A stretch of 63,376 nt of DNA from an uncultured Enhydrobacter sp. (GTDB taxonomy: Bacteria > Pseudomonadota > Gammaproteobacteria > Pseudomonadales > Moraxellaceae). A program made the position numbers and the translations under genes. The stretch is from contig CAMIOS010000015.1 of assembly GCA_946222995.1 (NCBI GenBank), positions 1-63,376 on the forward strand. The letters are read 5' to 3'. The notes beneath the pieces were generated by a model. That model did no database searches, was not told the origin of the DNA, and was given only the letters and a program-made list of their open reading frames with translations. Shown piece after piece: positions 17,412-26,661 of this stretch; the stretch's first letter is position 1; every line of letters begins with the position of its first letter.

Positions 17412-18299
17412 CTAAATAATATGAAAAAATTTCATCGCCCAAAAACCTAACGCAAAAATTGGTACAGCTGATAATTGTGAATCAATACGGTCAAGTATGC
17501 CACCGTGCCCAGGTAATAATGAACCAGCATCCTTGACGCCTGCATGACGTTTGAGCATACTTTCAAATAAATCACCAAATACGGACATCACAATTGTGAC
17601 TAACGACAGTAGTAAAAAAAGCCCTATCGCTAACCCCGACCAATTTTTTAACAAGCCAAAAGACACGCCTAATACGACCAGTGCGCCTGTGGCTAATCCG
17701 CCCATTAGGCCTTCAACGCTTTTATTGGGCGATACGTGTGGGGACATTTTGCGTTTGCCAAATTTTCGCCCGACAAAATATGCCCCACTATCGGCACACC
17801 ACACCAAAACAAACACATATAACAGCCACCATGCTGATAATGACCACAAATAATACATGGCGGTGATTGCCGCGCTTAACATGACTATACCAATGACATA
17901 TAAATGCTTGCCATACCATGCGTTTGTACCAGCAGGATAGCGACTGACCCAACGTATCACAAACAGCCAAAGCACCGCTGAAAGTGTCCAAAAACCTACC
18001 CAGAGTAATAATGTACCCGCAATTTTGCTTAACATTAACAACAATATAACAACCGCCAACAACACCCCGCAATAGATATAATCAAAGGGTTTAGTGGGTT
18101 TGGTAGGAATTTGTTTTGCAGGTGTGTGATAGTTGGCGGGGTTTTTATCAAGGGCAGGCATCAGTTTTGACCATTCAAACGCCGCAAATCCCGCCTCAAG
18201 CAATAATAATGGCAAAATCAAATAAGATTCACGAGTGGCAAACATGGCAACGCCCACGACTATTAATAAAATAATGGCGGTTCTAATGCGCTCCCACAT
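17412..18299 (-). CDS. cdsA: Phosphatidate cytidylyltransferase
   Basis: Integral inner-membrane enzyme making CDP-diacylglycerol from phosphatidate and CTP. Eight or so hydrophobic segments are visible. The CDS signature is split around SPNKSVEGLMGG and SVFGDLFESMLKRHAGVKDAGSLLPGHGGILDRIDSQ near the C-terminus (given here as adjoining segments of the signature). 295 residues, typical. Follows uppS by 34 bases. Confidence 0.95.
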   Translation of the reverse strand: MWERIRTAIILLIVVGVAMFATRESYLILPLLLLEAGFAAFEWSKLMPALDKNPANYHTPAKQIPTKPTKPFDYIYCGVLLAVVILLLMLSKIAGTLLLWVGFWTLSAVLWLFVIRWVSRYPAGTNAWYGKHLYVIGIVMLSAAITAMYYLWSLSAWWLLYVFVLVWCADSGAYFVGRKFGKRKMSPHVSPNKSVEGLMGGLATGALVVLGVSFGLLKNWSGLAIGLFLLLSLVTIVMSVFGDLFESMLKRHAGVKDAGSLLPGHGGILDRIDSQLSAVPIFALGFWAMKFFHII

Positions 18300-18333
18300 A
18301 CTGCATCCTATTGAATTTTTTATTATTTTATAA

Positions 18334-19107
18334 TTATTTCAAACCTAAGATTTGTTCTGATGTTTTGCCAAAACGTCGTTCACGCCGTGTGAATATAGCA
18401 ATCATTTTATCAAGCTCAATTGGCGAGAAATCGGGAAACAGCGTTTCGGTAAAAAATAACTCGGCATAGGCACATTGCCATAGCAAAAAGTTAGAAATAC
18501 GATAATCGCCGCCTGTGCGAATCAGCATATCCACTGTAGGCTCATCAGCAAGACTGATATATTCACTAAGTTTATGTTCGTCAATGTCATCAGGTTTTAA
18601 TACCCCACTTGCCACTTGTTTAGCAAGATGACGGCAGGCCTCGGCAATATCCCATTTCCCACCATAGCTGACAGCGATGACTAGACTCATGTTACTAAAA
18701 TGCGCCGTCTGGCGCTCGGCATCTTGCATTTTGGCTTGTAAGTCTTGAGACAATTGACTTCTATCACCAATAAATCGCAAGCGAATTTGATGGCGAAACA
18801 TGCGAGGCAGTTGGTCATCAATGGTCTCAGATAACAACCGCATTAACAAAGCCACTTCATCAGGGGGACGTTGCCAGTTTTCACTTGAAAAAGCAAATAC
18901 TGTCAGCGTTCTTATGCCGATTTTGACACAATGTTCGACAATTGGGTCTAGGGCGTCTTTGCCCGCCAAATGCCCACCGCCTTTTGGTAAGTTGTGGGCT
19001 TTGGCATAGCGATTATTGCCATCCATAATAATAGCAATATGTCGAGGCATTGCTATTTGCGGCATTGGTAATGTTTTGCTTGGCGTATCGCTTATTTTTT
19101 GGGGCAC
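18334..19107 (-). CDS. uppS: Isoprenyl (undecaprenyl) diphosphate synthase
   Basis: Makes undecaprenyl diphosphate, the lipid carrier precursor for peptidoglycan. The HIAIIMDGNNRYA active-site segment (Asp binding Mg), the FAFSSENWQRP segment and the C-terminal DMLIRTGGDYRISNFLLWQCAYAELFF motif, in two parts, are diagnostic for cis-prenyltransferases. The usual GNGRWA appears as GNNRYA, a variation worth noting. 257 residues. Its start lies 1 base from the frr stop, so the two are likely coupled. Confidence 0.96.
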   Translation of the reverse strand: MPQKISDTPSKTLPMPQIAMPRHIAIIMDGNNRYAKAHNLPKGGGHLAGKDALDPIVEHCVKIGIRTLTVFAFSSENWQRPPDEVALLMRLLSETIDDQLPRMFRHQIRLRFIGDRSQLSQDLQAKMQDAERQTAHFSNMSLVIAVSYGGKWDIAEACRHLAKQVASGVLKPDDIDEHKLSEYISLADEPTVDMLIRTGGDYRISNFLLWQCAYAELFFTETLFPDFSPIELDKMIAIFTRRERRFGKTSEQILGLK

Positions 19108-19108
19108 G

Positions 19109-19663
19109 TCAGACTTCCAATAACTCAGCTTCTTTGGTCGATAACATTTTATCGATGGTGGCGATATATTTATCGGTCATTTTTTGGATATCGTCATTGG
19201 CACGGTTTTCATCGTCTTCTGAGATTTCTTTGTCTTTAACCAGTTTTTTAAGTTGGTTATTCATATCACGGCGGGCATTACGAACTGAAACACGGCGTTC
19301 TTCAGCTTCACCACGAGCGACTTTTTGCATGTCTTTGCGGGTTTCTTCGGTCAAGGCAGGTAGCGGCACACGGATGACTTCAGCAGACATTGGGTTTAAA
19401 CCCAAATCTGATTCACGAATGGCTTTGTCCACGGCTTGCACCATGCTACGGTCAAATGGCTGTACCAACAGCGTGCGTGAATCTTCAACGTTAATGCTAG
19501 CGACTTGGTTAAGCGGCATTTCTGAGCCATAGGCGTTGACCATCACACCTTGCAAAATCCCAGGATGAGCACGACCTGTGCGTAATTTGCTAAAGGCATT
19601 TTCTAAGGCGTCAACCGCCTTTTTCATTTTGTCTTCGCCTTGTTTTTTGATGTCATTAATCAT
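19109..19663 (-). CDS. frr: Ribosome recycling factor
   Basis: Splits the post-termination ribosome with EF-G. Three-helix bundle sequence with the family segments LRTGRAHPGIL, YGSEMPLNQVASINVEDSRT (short form), PFDRSMVQAVDKAIRESDLGLNP and VRNARRDMNNQLKKL. 184 residues, normal. Follows pyrH in the conserved pyrH-frr order. Confidence 0.98.
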   Translation of the reverse strand: MINDIKKQGEDKMKKAVDALENAFSKLRTGRAHPGILQGVMVNAYGSEMPLNQVASINVEDSRTLLVQPFDRSMVQAVDKAIRESDLGLNPMSAEVIRVPLPALTEETRKDMQKVARGEAEERRVSVRNARRDMNNQLKKLVKDKEISEDDENRANDDIQKMTDKYIATIDKMLSTKEAELLEV

Positions 19664-19710
19664 GGTGGGTTCCTTTTCTTTAGCTAATATAAATTTATCT
19701 CATCATCGCA

Positions 19711-20433
19711 TTAATAAACTTTTGTACCTTCCGCTTCACCCATCACCACATGCAATAACGCATTGGGCTTACTCATATCAAACACTTGTAGTGGCACATT
19801 ATGCTCACGCAATAAGGCAATAGCGGTCAAATCCATTACGCCCAATTTCTGGTCAAGCACTTGGTCAAAGGTGAGTTCATCGTACTTAACTGCATCGTCA
19901 TACACGCTTGGGTCTTTGGTATAAACGCCATCGACTTTGGTTGCCTTTAGGATCAGATTGGCTTCAATCTCAATCCCACGTAGGCAAGCTGCTGTGTCAG
20001 TGGTAAAAAATGGATTACCTGTCCCTGCCACGAACACACATACTTCCCCATTTTTTAGGTGGCGTATGGCATTTCGGCTACTGTAATTTTCGGTAACTTC
20101 GCCGATTGTTAAAGCAGACAACAGTCGACATTTGATGTTACGACGTTCTAGGGCATCACGCAATGCCAAACCGTTCATCACAGTGGCAAGCATCCCCATT
20201 TGGTCGCCTGTTACACGTCCGACAAGCCCTTGTTTTTGTAGGGCTGCACCACGGTATAAGTTACCGCCACCAACAACAATGCCAACTTGTACGCCTAGAC
20301 CGACTAAGTGAGCAATCGCTAGGCTCATGTTATCAAGAACGCCAGAGTCAATACCCATATCATTTTTGCCAGCAAGGGCTTCGCCAGAGAGTTTGAGTAA
20401 AATACGTTGGTAACGGGGAGCTTTATCAGACAT
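19711..20433 (-). CDS. pyrH: Uridylate kinase
   Basis: Phosphorylates UMP to UDP. Amino-acid-kinase fold with ILLKLSGEALAG, IVVGGGNLYRG, DQMGMLATVMNGLAL and FVAGTGNPFFTTDTAACLR. 240 residues, typical of the bacterial hexameric enzyme. GAGGT precedes the ATG. First gene of the long minus-strand cluster. Confidence 0.98.
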   Translation of the reverse strand: MSDKAPRYQRILLKLSGEALAGKNDMGIDSGVLDNMSLAIAHLVGLGVQVGIVVGGGNLYRGAALQKQGLVGRVTGDQMGMLATVMNGLALRDALERRNIKCRLLSALTIGEVTENYSSRNAIRHLKNGEVCVFVAGTGNPFFTTDTAACLRGIEIEANLILKATKVDGVYTKDPSVYDDAVKYDELTFDQVLDQKLGVMDLTAIALLREHNVPLQVFDMSKPNALLHVVMGEAEGTKVY

Positions 20434-20575
20434 GGCAGACCTCTTTTGGCTAAATAAATTTTAGACGAATATATAAATGGCGAAATTTTAACAAAAATAG
20501 CGTTTTTTTAATAGTAAAGAATATCGTTAGGTTTGATTTCCATCGTTTTTTCACATTTGAGTTAGCAATTTCACG

Positions 20576-22051
20576 TTATAATGCAACGCTCTTACCCGAA
20601 AAGCTTGCAAAAAGGTCATATTCGCTGGCTTCATCAATGGTCACGGTCAAAAACTCACCGACTTTTACCGACGCGTCAATATTATCGACATACACATGTC
20701 CATCAATCTCAGGGGCATCCGCGTAGCTACGACAAATAGCGATATTTTCTTCTTCATCAATCTCATCGACCAATACTTTTAAGGTTTTACCAACTTTTTC
20801 TTGCAATTTTTCGGCAGAAATTTGTTGCTGTAACGCCATAAACCGCTCATAACGCTGTTGTTTTACCGCTTCTGGCACTTGGTCTGGCAAGTTATTCGCT
20901 TGCGCCCCTGCCACTTCTGAATAGGTAAAACAGCCAACACGGTCAAGGCGCGCTTCTTTGAGCCAGTCAAGCAAATACGCAAAATCGTCTTCGGTTTCGG
21001 TCGGAAATCCCACAATAAAGGTTGAGCGAATCACAATATCAGGACAAATTTCTCGCCATTTTTTGATACGTTCAAGCACGTTTTCGCTGTGGGCAGGGCG
21101 TTTCATGGCTTTTAGCACTTTAGGGCTGGCGTGTTGAAACGGAATATCAAGATACGGTAATAATTTGTCTTGTGACATGAGTGTTACCACGTCATCTACG
21201 TGCGGATAGGGATAAATGTAATGTAAACGCACCCAAATCCCCAATTTGCTCATGGCTTCGCACATATCGTAAAATTTGGATTTAAGCGGCATCCCATTCC
21301 AAAAACTGGTTTTATATTTTAAATCCACGCCATACGCCGAGGTGTCTTGCGAGATAATCAGTAATTCCTTGACGCCTGCATTTTTAAGCGCCACCGCTTC
21401 ATTCATAATGCTGTCAATCGAACGACTAACCAAGTCACCACGCAGACTTGGAATAATACAAAACGTACAACGATGGTTACAGCCCTCTGAGATTTTGAGA
21501 TATGCATAATGTTTTGGCGTCAGCTTAATGCCTGCGTCATTGATTAAATCAAGTTTTGGGTCATAGTTTTTGGGTGGTTGTGGCTTAGGGACATGGTGCG
21601 ATACGGCATTGACCACTTCTTCGTAAGCATGTGCGCCTGTTACTGCAAGTACCGCTGGGTGCATGGTTTTAATTTTTTCGGCATCTTTGCCAAGACACCC
21701 TGTGACGATGACTTTGCCGTTTTTGCTAATCGCCTCGCCGATCGCATCCAAGCTTTCTTGCACCGCCGATTCGATAAAACCACACGTGTTAACTACCACT
21801 AAGTCTGCGCCATCGTAGTCATTGGCAACTTGATAACCATCACGGGTAAGTTCGGTAATGATACGTTCGCTATCAACCAACGCTTTTGGGCAACCAAGCG
21901 AGACAAAACCAATTTTTGGTGACGTAGCGGAAAGTGGCTTTTCACCCGTCAAACTTGCGGTTTGGCTGATCGAGCGATTTTCATTGTGATTGGCTTGATG
22001 ATGATTGGCATCTTTTTTTGCAGGATTAAATACTTGCGGTTGGCTTGGCAT
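20576..22051 (-). CDS. rimO: Ribosomal protein uS12 methylthiotransferase RimO
   Basis: Radical SAM enzyme that methylthiolates an aspartate of ribosomal protein S12. An MTTase N-terminal domain (IGFVSLGCPKALVDSE, with further Cys in NTCGF and TGCLGK) is followed by the radical SAM motif SEGCNHRCTFC and a C-terminal TRAM domain. About 45 residues precede the conserved start, a His/Asn/Ser-rich extension not usual in the family. Start is uncertain: GTG 22060 or ATG 22051; neither has a clear ribosome binding site. Confidence 0.95.
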   Translation of the reverse strand: MPSQPQVFNPAKKDANHHQANHNENRSISQTASLTGEKPLSATSPKIGFVSLGCPKALVDSERIITELTRDGYQVANDYDGADLVVVNTCGFIESAVQESLDAIGEAISKNGKVIVTGCLGKDAEKIKTMHPAVLAVTGAHAYEEVVNAVSHHVPKPQPPKNYDPKLDLINDAGIKLTPKHYAYLKISEGCNHRCTFCIIPSLRGDLVSRSIDSIMNEAVALKNAGVKELLIISQDTSAYGVDLKYKTSFWNGMPLKSKFYDMCEAMSKLGIWVRLHYIYPYPHVDDVVTLMSQDKLLPYLDIPFQHASPKVLKAMKRPAHSENVLERIKKWREICPDIVIRSTFIVGFPTETEDDFAYLLDWLKEARLDRVGCFTYSEVAGAQANNLPDQVPEAVKQQRYERFMALQQQISAEKLQEKVGKTLKVLVDEIDEEENIAICRSYADAPEIDGHVYVDNIDASVKVGEFLTVTIDEASEYDLFASFSGKSVAL

Positions 22052-22201
22052 AAGGGTCACTTTATGTGGAAAATTGATAAAAATTAACCTTTTATTTTAA
22101 TGGTTTTGTCCCAAAAATGCCATCCCAACAATTTAATCGGCATTAACCTGTCTATTTTGAGGATAGATTACTTACTTAAATTGATAGTATTCTGACTATT
22201 A

Positions 22202-22269
22202 TGCACTAATTACGTGATTTTTTATCCAATTAGTTCATAGTAATTAATATTTTGCACTTTTTTTGTGCT
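22202..22269 (+). promoter_or_regulatory. Two NtrC-like operator sites upstream of ntrB
   Basis: Compared with the enteric NtrC consensus TGCACY-N5-GGTGCA. Site A, 22202-22218: TGCACT, AATTA, CGTGAT. Site B, 22253-22269: TGCACT, five Ts, TGTGCT. Both left halves are perfect; the right halves match at 3 and 4 of 6 positions. They are 51 bases apart, about five helical turns, in the spacer between rimO and ntrB. Position near ntrB fits autoregulation. The call is by eye from consensus only. Confidence 0.5.
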
Positions 22270-22343
22270 AAATTGGGCATAAATTTGGTATAGCCGTTGC
22301 ATTGTCATTGATATCATCTTTTTCTATTTAAACTTATTCTACC

Positions 22344-23516
22344 ATGACTGCTAAAACCGCCGAACTTACCTACTATCCACGTATTTTTAATCATTTATTA
22401 ACAGGCGTGTTATTGCTTGATGAACATTATATTATTACTGAGGTCAATACCACCCTTGAACAGATGCTATCAGCTAGTGTTGGACAAATTTTACAATGCG
22501 ATATTTTTGAGTTACTCAAAGAAAAAGTGCAAGAAAAAGACGAAAAAGATGAACAAGCAGCCGCTAAATCAGATTGTAGTCACAGCTTGCGTCACCAATT
22601 TGAGCATAGTCGGCAGTTACATCAGGCATTTATCCAATATGACGTTTTGATTCAAGGCATTCATCAGCCAATTCTAGTGGATTATGGCGTGACGCCTGTC
22701 GATGATAAACAAGGGTTTTATTACGTGGTTGAGATATGGGCGAAAGATCGCCAGATCCGCATTGAACAAGAAAAACAACAGCATAATCAACATCATGTCA
22801 CTCGCCAACTCATTCGCAGTATGGCACATGAAGTGAAAAATCCGTTAGCTGGTATCTTGGGTGCAAGTCAGTTATTACAAAAAAATCTAGCCGACTATAC
22901 CAAAAAAAGCAAAGTAAAAATTGATAAAGCCAAAGCCGATAAAGTTAATATTTATCTAAATATCATTGTCGATGAAACTCGCCGCCTAAATCAGCTTGTT
23001 ACGCAGTTGCTTGGCTCACCAAAACTGCCCGACTGGCAAACGATTAATGTTCACGAACCACTTGAGCATGTGCTCACACTGACCAATATTCATCATCCTG
23101 AAATTCAGCTTATTCGAGATTATGATTTATCATTGCCCGAAGTGGTGGCAGATAAAGACCAATTGGTGCAAGTATTTTTAAACCTTGTCAATAATGCGGT
23201 GCAAGCCTTGACCGAAAATCAGGTCGCCACGCCCACTATCACACTACGCACTCGTATTGATTTTCAGCAAACCATTGGTGAAGTGCGACATAAAAGTTTG
23301 ATGAAAATTTCGGTGATTGATAATGGCATGGGTATTGATAGTAAACTGCTACCAACGATTTTTTATCCGTTAGTGACAGGGCGAGCCACGGGTACAGGAC
23401 TGGGGCTAGCATTGGTGCATGATATTGTCGAGCGGCATCATGGCATGATAAATGTAACTTCAAAACCAGGCGAAACGGCTTTTCATATTTGCTTGCCGTG
23501 GCAACAAAAAAATTAG
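22344..23516 (+). CDS. ntrB: Nitrogen regulation sensor histidine kinase NtrB (GlnL)
   Basis: Cytoplasmic PAS-HisKA-HATPase_c kinase that phosphorylates NtrC under nitrogen limitation and is controlled by PII. No membrane segment is present. The PAS domain covers about 13-135. The phosphorylated His is H162 in SMAHEVKNPLAGILGASQLL. N-box VFLNLVNNAVQAL, G1 DNGMGID and G2 TGRATGTGLGLALVHDI are intact. A Lys-rich stretch at about 187-200 (KKSKVKIDKAKADK) sits between the two HisKA helices and looks like an expansion. 390 residues. It is 75 bases from ntrC and surely in one operon with it. Confidence 0.95.
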   Translation: MTAKTAELTYYPRIFNHLLTGVLLLDEHYIITEVNTTLEQMLSASVGQILQCDIFELLKEKVQEKDEKDEQAAAKSDCSHSLRHQFEHSRQLHQAFIQYDVLIQGIHQPILVDYGVTPVDDKQGFYYVVEIWAKDRQIRIEQEKQQHNQHHVTRQLIRSMAHEVKNPLAGILGASQLLQKNLADYTKKSKVKIDKAKADKVNIYLNIIVDETRRLNQLVTQLLGSPKLPDWQTINVHEPLEHVLTLTNIHHPEIQLIRDYDLSLPEVVADKDQLVQVFLNLVNNAVQALTENQVATPTITLRTRIDFQQTIGEVRHKSLMKISVIDNGMGIDSKLLPTIFYPLVTGRATGTGLGLALVHDIVERHHGMINVTSKPGETAFHICLPWQQKN

Positions 23517-23591
23517 TTTGTTGTATTTGATGAACATAAAACAATTTAACTGTTAATAGACTAATATAGACTAAATGAAAAAGGAACACTT

Positions 23592-25298
23592 GTGAGTACA
23601 CCGATTATTTGGGTTATTGATGACGATGTGGCGTTACGTTTGATTTTGGATGATACCTTGAGCGAAGCGGGTTTTGAGGTCAAAACCTTTGGTCAGGCCA
23701 AGCTGGCATGGCACACACTTGAACAATTAAAAGATAATGCGTCGCCTTCGCAAGCTGATAAATTACCCCAAGCCATTATCACCGACATTCGTATGCCACT
23801 CATGGATGGTTTAAGTTTTAGCGAAAAAATTCATGCGTATTTTCCGCAAATTCCTGTGATTATTATGACTGCTCATGCCGACGTCCAATCGGCGGTCGAT
23901 AGCTACCAAGCGGGAGCGTTTGACTATTTGCCAAAGCCATTTGAGCTTGATGAAGCGGTTAGTATGACACATAAAGCGGTACGTCAATATGCTGATAATA
24001 TGAAAAGTTTTGCCAAAAATAACCCGAGCGCTCTTGAAGAGGTTACTGCTCAATCGGGCGCCCCTTTTACCGCGCATCTGATAAACAATAGCGAAAATGA
24101 TAAGCCAACTGCCAATCAAAATCCGAGCGGCATCATTGGTCAATCCGTCGCGATGCAACAAGTGTTTCGAGCAATTGGACGTTTATCGAGCACGCCGATT
24201 ACCGTGCTAATCACAGGTGAATCAGGTACCGGTAAAGAATTGATTGCCCATGCCTTACATGAGCATTCACCCCGTAAAAATAAGCCGTTTATCGCTCTAA
24301 ATATGGCGGCTATTCCCCACGATTTGATTGAGTCTGAACTATTTGGTCATGAAAAAGGGGCATTTACAGGAGCAAGCAATGCCCGTATTGGGCGATTTGA
24401 ACAAGCGCATGGTGGCACGCTATTTTTAGATGAGATCGGCGATATGCCGTTACCCATCCAAACTCGGTTGCTTCGCGTACTTGCCAATGGCGAATTTTTT
24501 CGGGTCGGTGGGCAAAAACCCATTAAAGTCGATGTACGAATCATCGCTGCAACGCATCAACATCTTGAAGACTTGGTCAAACAAGGCAAATTTCGAGAGG
24601 ACTTATTTTACCGTCTAAACGTGATTCGCCTATCTTTGCCCGCCTTGCGTGAACGGCGTGACGACATTCCTTTACTGGTCAACTTCTTTATGCAGTTAGT
24701 CAGCAAAAGCATGAATGTGCCTGTCAAAACCATTGCCAATGATACCATGCAAGTGCTACAAGCTTACGACTGGCAAGGCAATGTGCGGCAATTAGAAAAT
24801 GCCTGTCGTTGGCTTACTGTAATGGCAAGTGGTCAACAAGTACAAATTGAAGATTTGCCACCCGAAATTTTGACGTTTTATTATCAAAATATCGCCAACA
24901 AAGCACCTCAACAACCTTCCGCAACCATATCTATGGTCACAGATAACGCAGTATCTAATATACAGGCATTCCCCAATACCAACTTATCAGATAATCCAAT
25001 TTACCAAAATAACTTAAATGCTTTAAATAACTTAGGTAACGCAAACAACTCAAAGAGTAATGAGACTATGCCAAACTCACTGGATTGGTTAACGCCGTTA
25101 CGTCATTGGGCAAAGCAAGCGTTAGACCATGGCGAGCAAGATATTTTACAAAAAGCCGTGCCAATGTTTGAAAAATGCTTGCTAACGGTTGCGCTTACCC
25201 ATACTCGACAGCATAAAGGACAAGCCGCAGAATTACTAGGTTGGGGACGTAACACGGTGACTCGCAAATATCAGCAATTGCTTGATGACGCGACATGA
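23592..25298 (+). CDS. ntrC: Nitrogen regulation response regulator NtrC (GlnG)
   Basis: Sigma-54 activator. The receiver domain has D65 in ITDIRMPLMDG. The AAA+ domain has Walker A GESGTGKE (209-216), the sigma-54 contact loop GAFTGA (256-261) and Walker B LFLDEIGD (277-284). The Fis-type helix-turn-helix is at 540-565 (GQAAELLGWGRNTVTRKY). At 568 residues it is about 100 longer than enteric NtrC. The excess lies in the linker at 140-180 and in an Asn-rich low-complexity linker at about 432-495 before the DNA-binding domain. The stop codon overlaps the start of the downstream kinase gene by 4 bases (ATGA). Confidence 0.96.
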   Translation: MSTPIIWVIDDDVALRLILDDTLSEAGFEVKTFGQAKLAWHTLEQLKDNASPSQADKLPQAIITDIRMPLMDGLSFSEKIHAYFPQIPVIIMTAHADVQSAVDSYQAGAFDYLPKPFELDEAVSMTHKAVRQYADNMKSFAKNNPSALEEVTAQSGAPFTAHLINNSENDKPTANQNPSGIIGQSVAMQQVFRAIGRLSSTPITVLITGESGTGKELIAHALHEHSPRKNKPFIALNMAAIPHDLIESELFGHEKGAFTGASNARIGRFEQAHGGTLFLDEIGDMPLPIQTRLLRVLANGEFFRVGGQKPIKVDVRIIAATHQHLEDLVKQGKFREDLFYRLNVIRLSLPALRERRDDIPLLVNFFMQLVSKSMNVPVKTIANDTMQVLQAYDWQGNVRQLENACRWLTVMASGQQVQIEDLPPEILTFYYQNIANKAPQQPSATISMVTDNAVSNIQAFPNTNLSDNPIYQNNLNALNNLGNANNSKSNETMPNSLDWLTPLRHWAKQALDHGEQDILQKAVPMFEKCLLTVALTHTRQHKGQAAELLGWGRNTVTRKYQQLLDDAT

Positions 25299-26218
25299 CG
25301 GACGATTTTTTATCTTATATACTTGCTCAAGGTTTGACAATCAGCCAATTAACGCTATTGCCAACACAGAATGCGCAAAACGCCACCCAACAGTATCAAG
25401 CAAGATTACAGCCACATTTAACCCAACAACCTGATTTGGCGCGGAAGCTACCCGCTCAAACTGTTTTTATCAAACGTTTAGTCCTGCCTTGTTTAGCCTA
25501 TAATCTTCAACAGTTCAACCAAGAAATTATAGCACTCCAAGCGTGTCAACGCTTAGCGGTTGAGGCATCAAACAGCAAAAAACCTGCATATGGTGTGGCG
25601 AAACTGCTTGCCTCTTATCATGACACATCCTGTGCTTTTATGGTATTGCCATTTTATCAAGGCAACACCTTAAAGGCACTGCTTCATCAAGCAGTATTAA
25701 CATTTGAACAAAAAATCAACTATGCGATTAGTTTATGTCAAGTATTAAAAAAAATTCATTGCTTAGGCTATTTACACGGTGACATTAAACCCAGCAATTT
25801 ATTTATCACCTCAAGTAATCAGTTGATTTTATTGGATTTTGGTTTATCACAAAGTATTGGCGAGGTTAACCCAACAAGCAATAAAACCACCGCTGGCACG
25901 CCCGCCTATATGAGCCCTGAGCAGTTTAACGGCTTCCCGCTAACCGCTCACAGCGATTACTACAGTTTAGGCATTGTGCTGTTTGAGTTATTTTTTGGCA
26001 AATTGCCCTTTATAGCGACTACATTACATGATTGGGCGGTGGCTCATTGTCAACAGCCGTTGCCAATATACTCAACATTACCAACCATCCACTATCTAAC
26101 AAATACCCAACAAATAATTTTAGAAAGCGTGATGCTAAAATTACTGGCTAAAGTCCCCAAAAAACGCAGTAGAGATTTACAAGATATTATCACGTTACTT
26201 TCAGCGTTAGGCTTTTAA
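25295..26218 (+). CDS. Hanks-type serine/threonine protein kinase coupled to ntrC
   Basis: A soluble 307-residue kinase of the eukaryotic-like family. Key residues seen are K60 in VFIKRL (ATP lysine), HGDIKPSN at 161-168 with catalytic D163 (an HGD rather than HRD form), DFG at 181-183, the activation-loop end GTPAYMSPEQ (201-210) and the F-helix SDYYSLGIVLFELFFGKLPF. A classical glycine-rich loop is not evident in the N-terminal 50 residues, which are Gln-rich. No transmembrane segment or sensor domain (PASTA or similar) follows. Overlap with ntrC shows translational coupling. A role in nitrogen signalling, perhaps acting on NtrB, NtrC or PII, is inference from position. Kinase identity is confident, substrate unknown. 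Confidence 0.88.
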   Translation: MTDDFLSYILAQGLTISQLTLLPTQNAQNATQQYQARLQPHLTQQPDLARKLPAQTVFIKRLVLPCLAYNLQQFNQEIIALQACQRLAVEASNSKKPAYGVAKLLASYHDTSCAFMVLPFYQGNTLKALLHQAVLTFEQKINYAISLCQVLKKIHCLGYLHGDIKPSNLFITSSNQLILLDFGLSQSIGEVNPTSNKTTAGTPAYMSPEQFNGFPLTAHSDYYSLGIVLFELFFGKLPFIATTLHDWAVAHCQQPLPIYSTLPTIHYLTNTQQIILESVMLKLLAKVPKKRSRDLQDIITLLSALGF

Positions 26219-26284
26219 TAAGGGCTGATTTTGATATGAAATATTAGCATATATTAAATTTTTCAAAATTTTTGCAAAAATCGC

Positions 26285-26312
26285 TTGACGGCATTTTTAA
26301 AAGCGTTATAAT
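26285..26312 (+). promoter_or_regulatory. Sigma-70 promoter of tRNA-Leu
   Basis: TTGACG (26285-26290), a 16-base spacer and consensus TATAAT (26307-26312), starting transcription about 45 bases before the mature tRNA end. Confidence 0.75.
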
Positions 26313-26364
26313 GTGCAACCACTAAGATGCACTAGCGACCTTAATAAAATAGCTAAAACTATTT

Positions 26365-26449
26365 GGGGACGTGGCGAAATTGGTAGACGCACTGGATTTA
26401 GGTTCCAGCGCCGCAAGGTGTGAGAGTTCGAGTCTCTCCGTCCCCACCA
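26365..26449 (+). tRNA. tRNA-Leu (anticodon UAG)
   Basis: An 85-base class II tRNA with genomically encoded CCA. Acceptor arms GGGGACG (26365-26371) and CGTCCCC (26439-26445) pair fully. The anticodon arm is CTGGA-TTTAGGT-TCCAG with UAG, reading CUA. A long variable arm (CGCCGCAAGGTG) and the T-arm GAGAG-TTCGAGT-CTCTC follow. It stands alone, with its own promoter and terminator, between the kinase and the AAA-rtcA operon. Confidence 0.97.
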
Positions 26450-26485
26450 TTTATCAGTCGCTATTAGCCTACTTAGTACTATATG

Positions 26486-26511
26486 AAACCTGCCATTGAG
26501 CAGGTTTTTTT
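26486..26511 (+). terminator. Rho-independent terminator of tRNA-Leu
   Basis: AAACCTG (26486-26492) pairs with CAGGTTT (26501-26507) and runs into seven Ts. Confidence 0.85.
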
Positions 26512-26661
26512 GTCGTTATTATTTTTTCAAACTGTCTTTTGATGTAAAATTGTCTGCCATTTATCGTTTGCAAAGTTTGTATTGCTAAATCTACAAATCG
26601 TATTAACCCTGTTGTTAAATTATACCCGACCCAAAATGTCAATATGATAGACCAGATGAGA

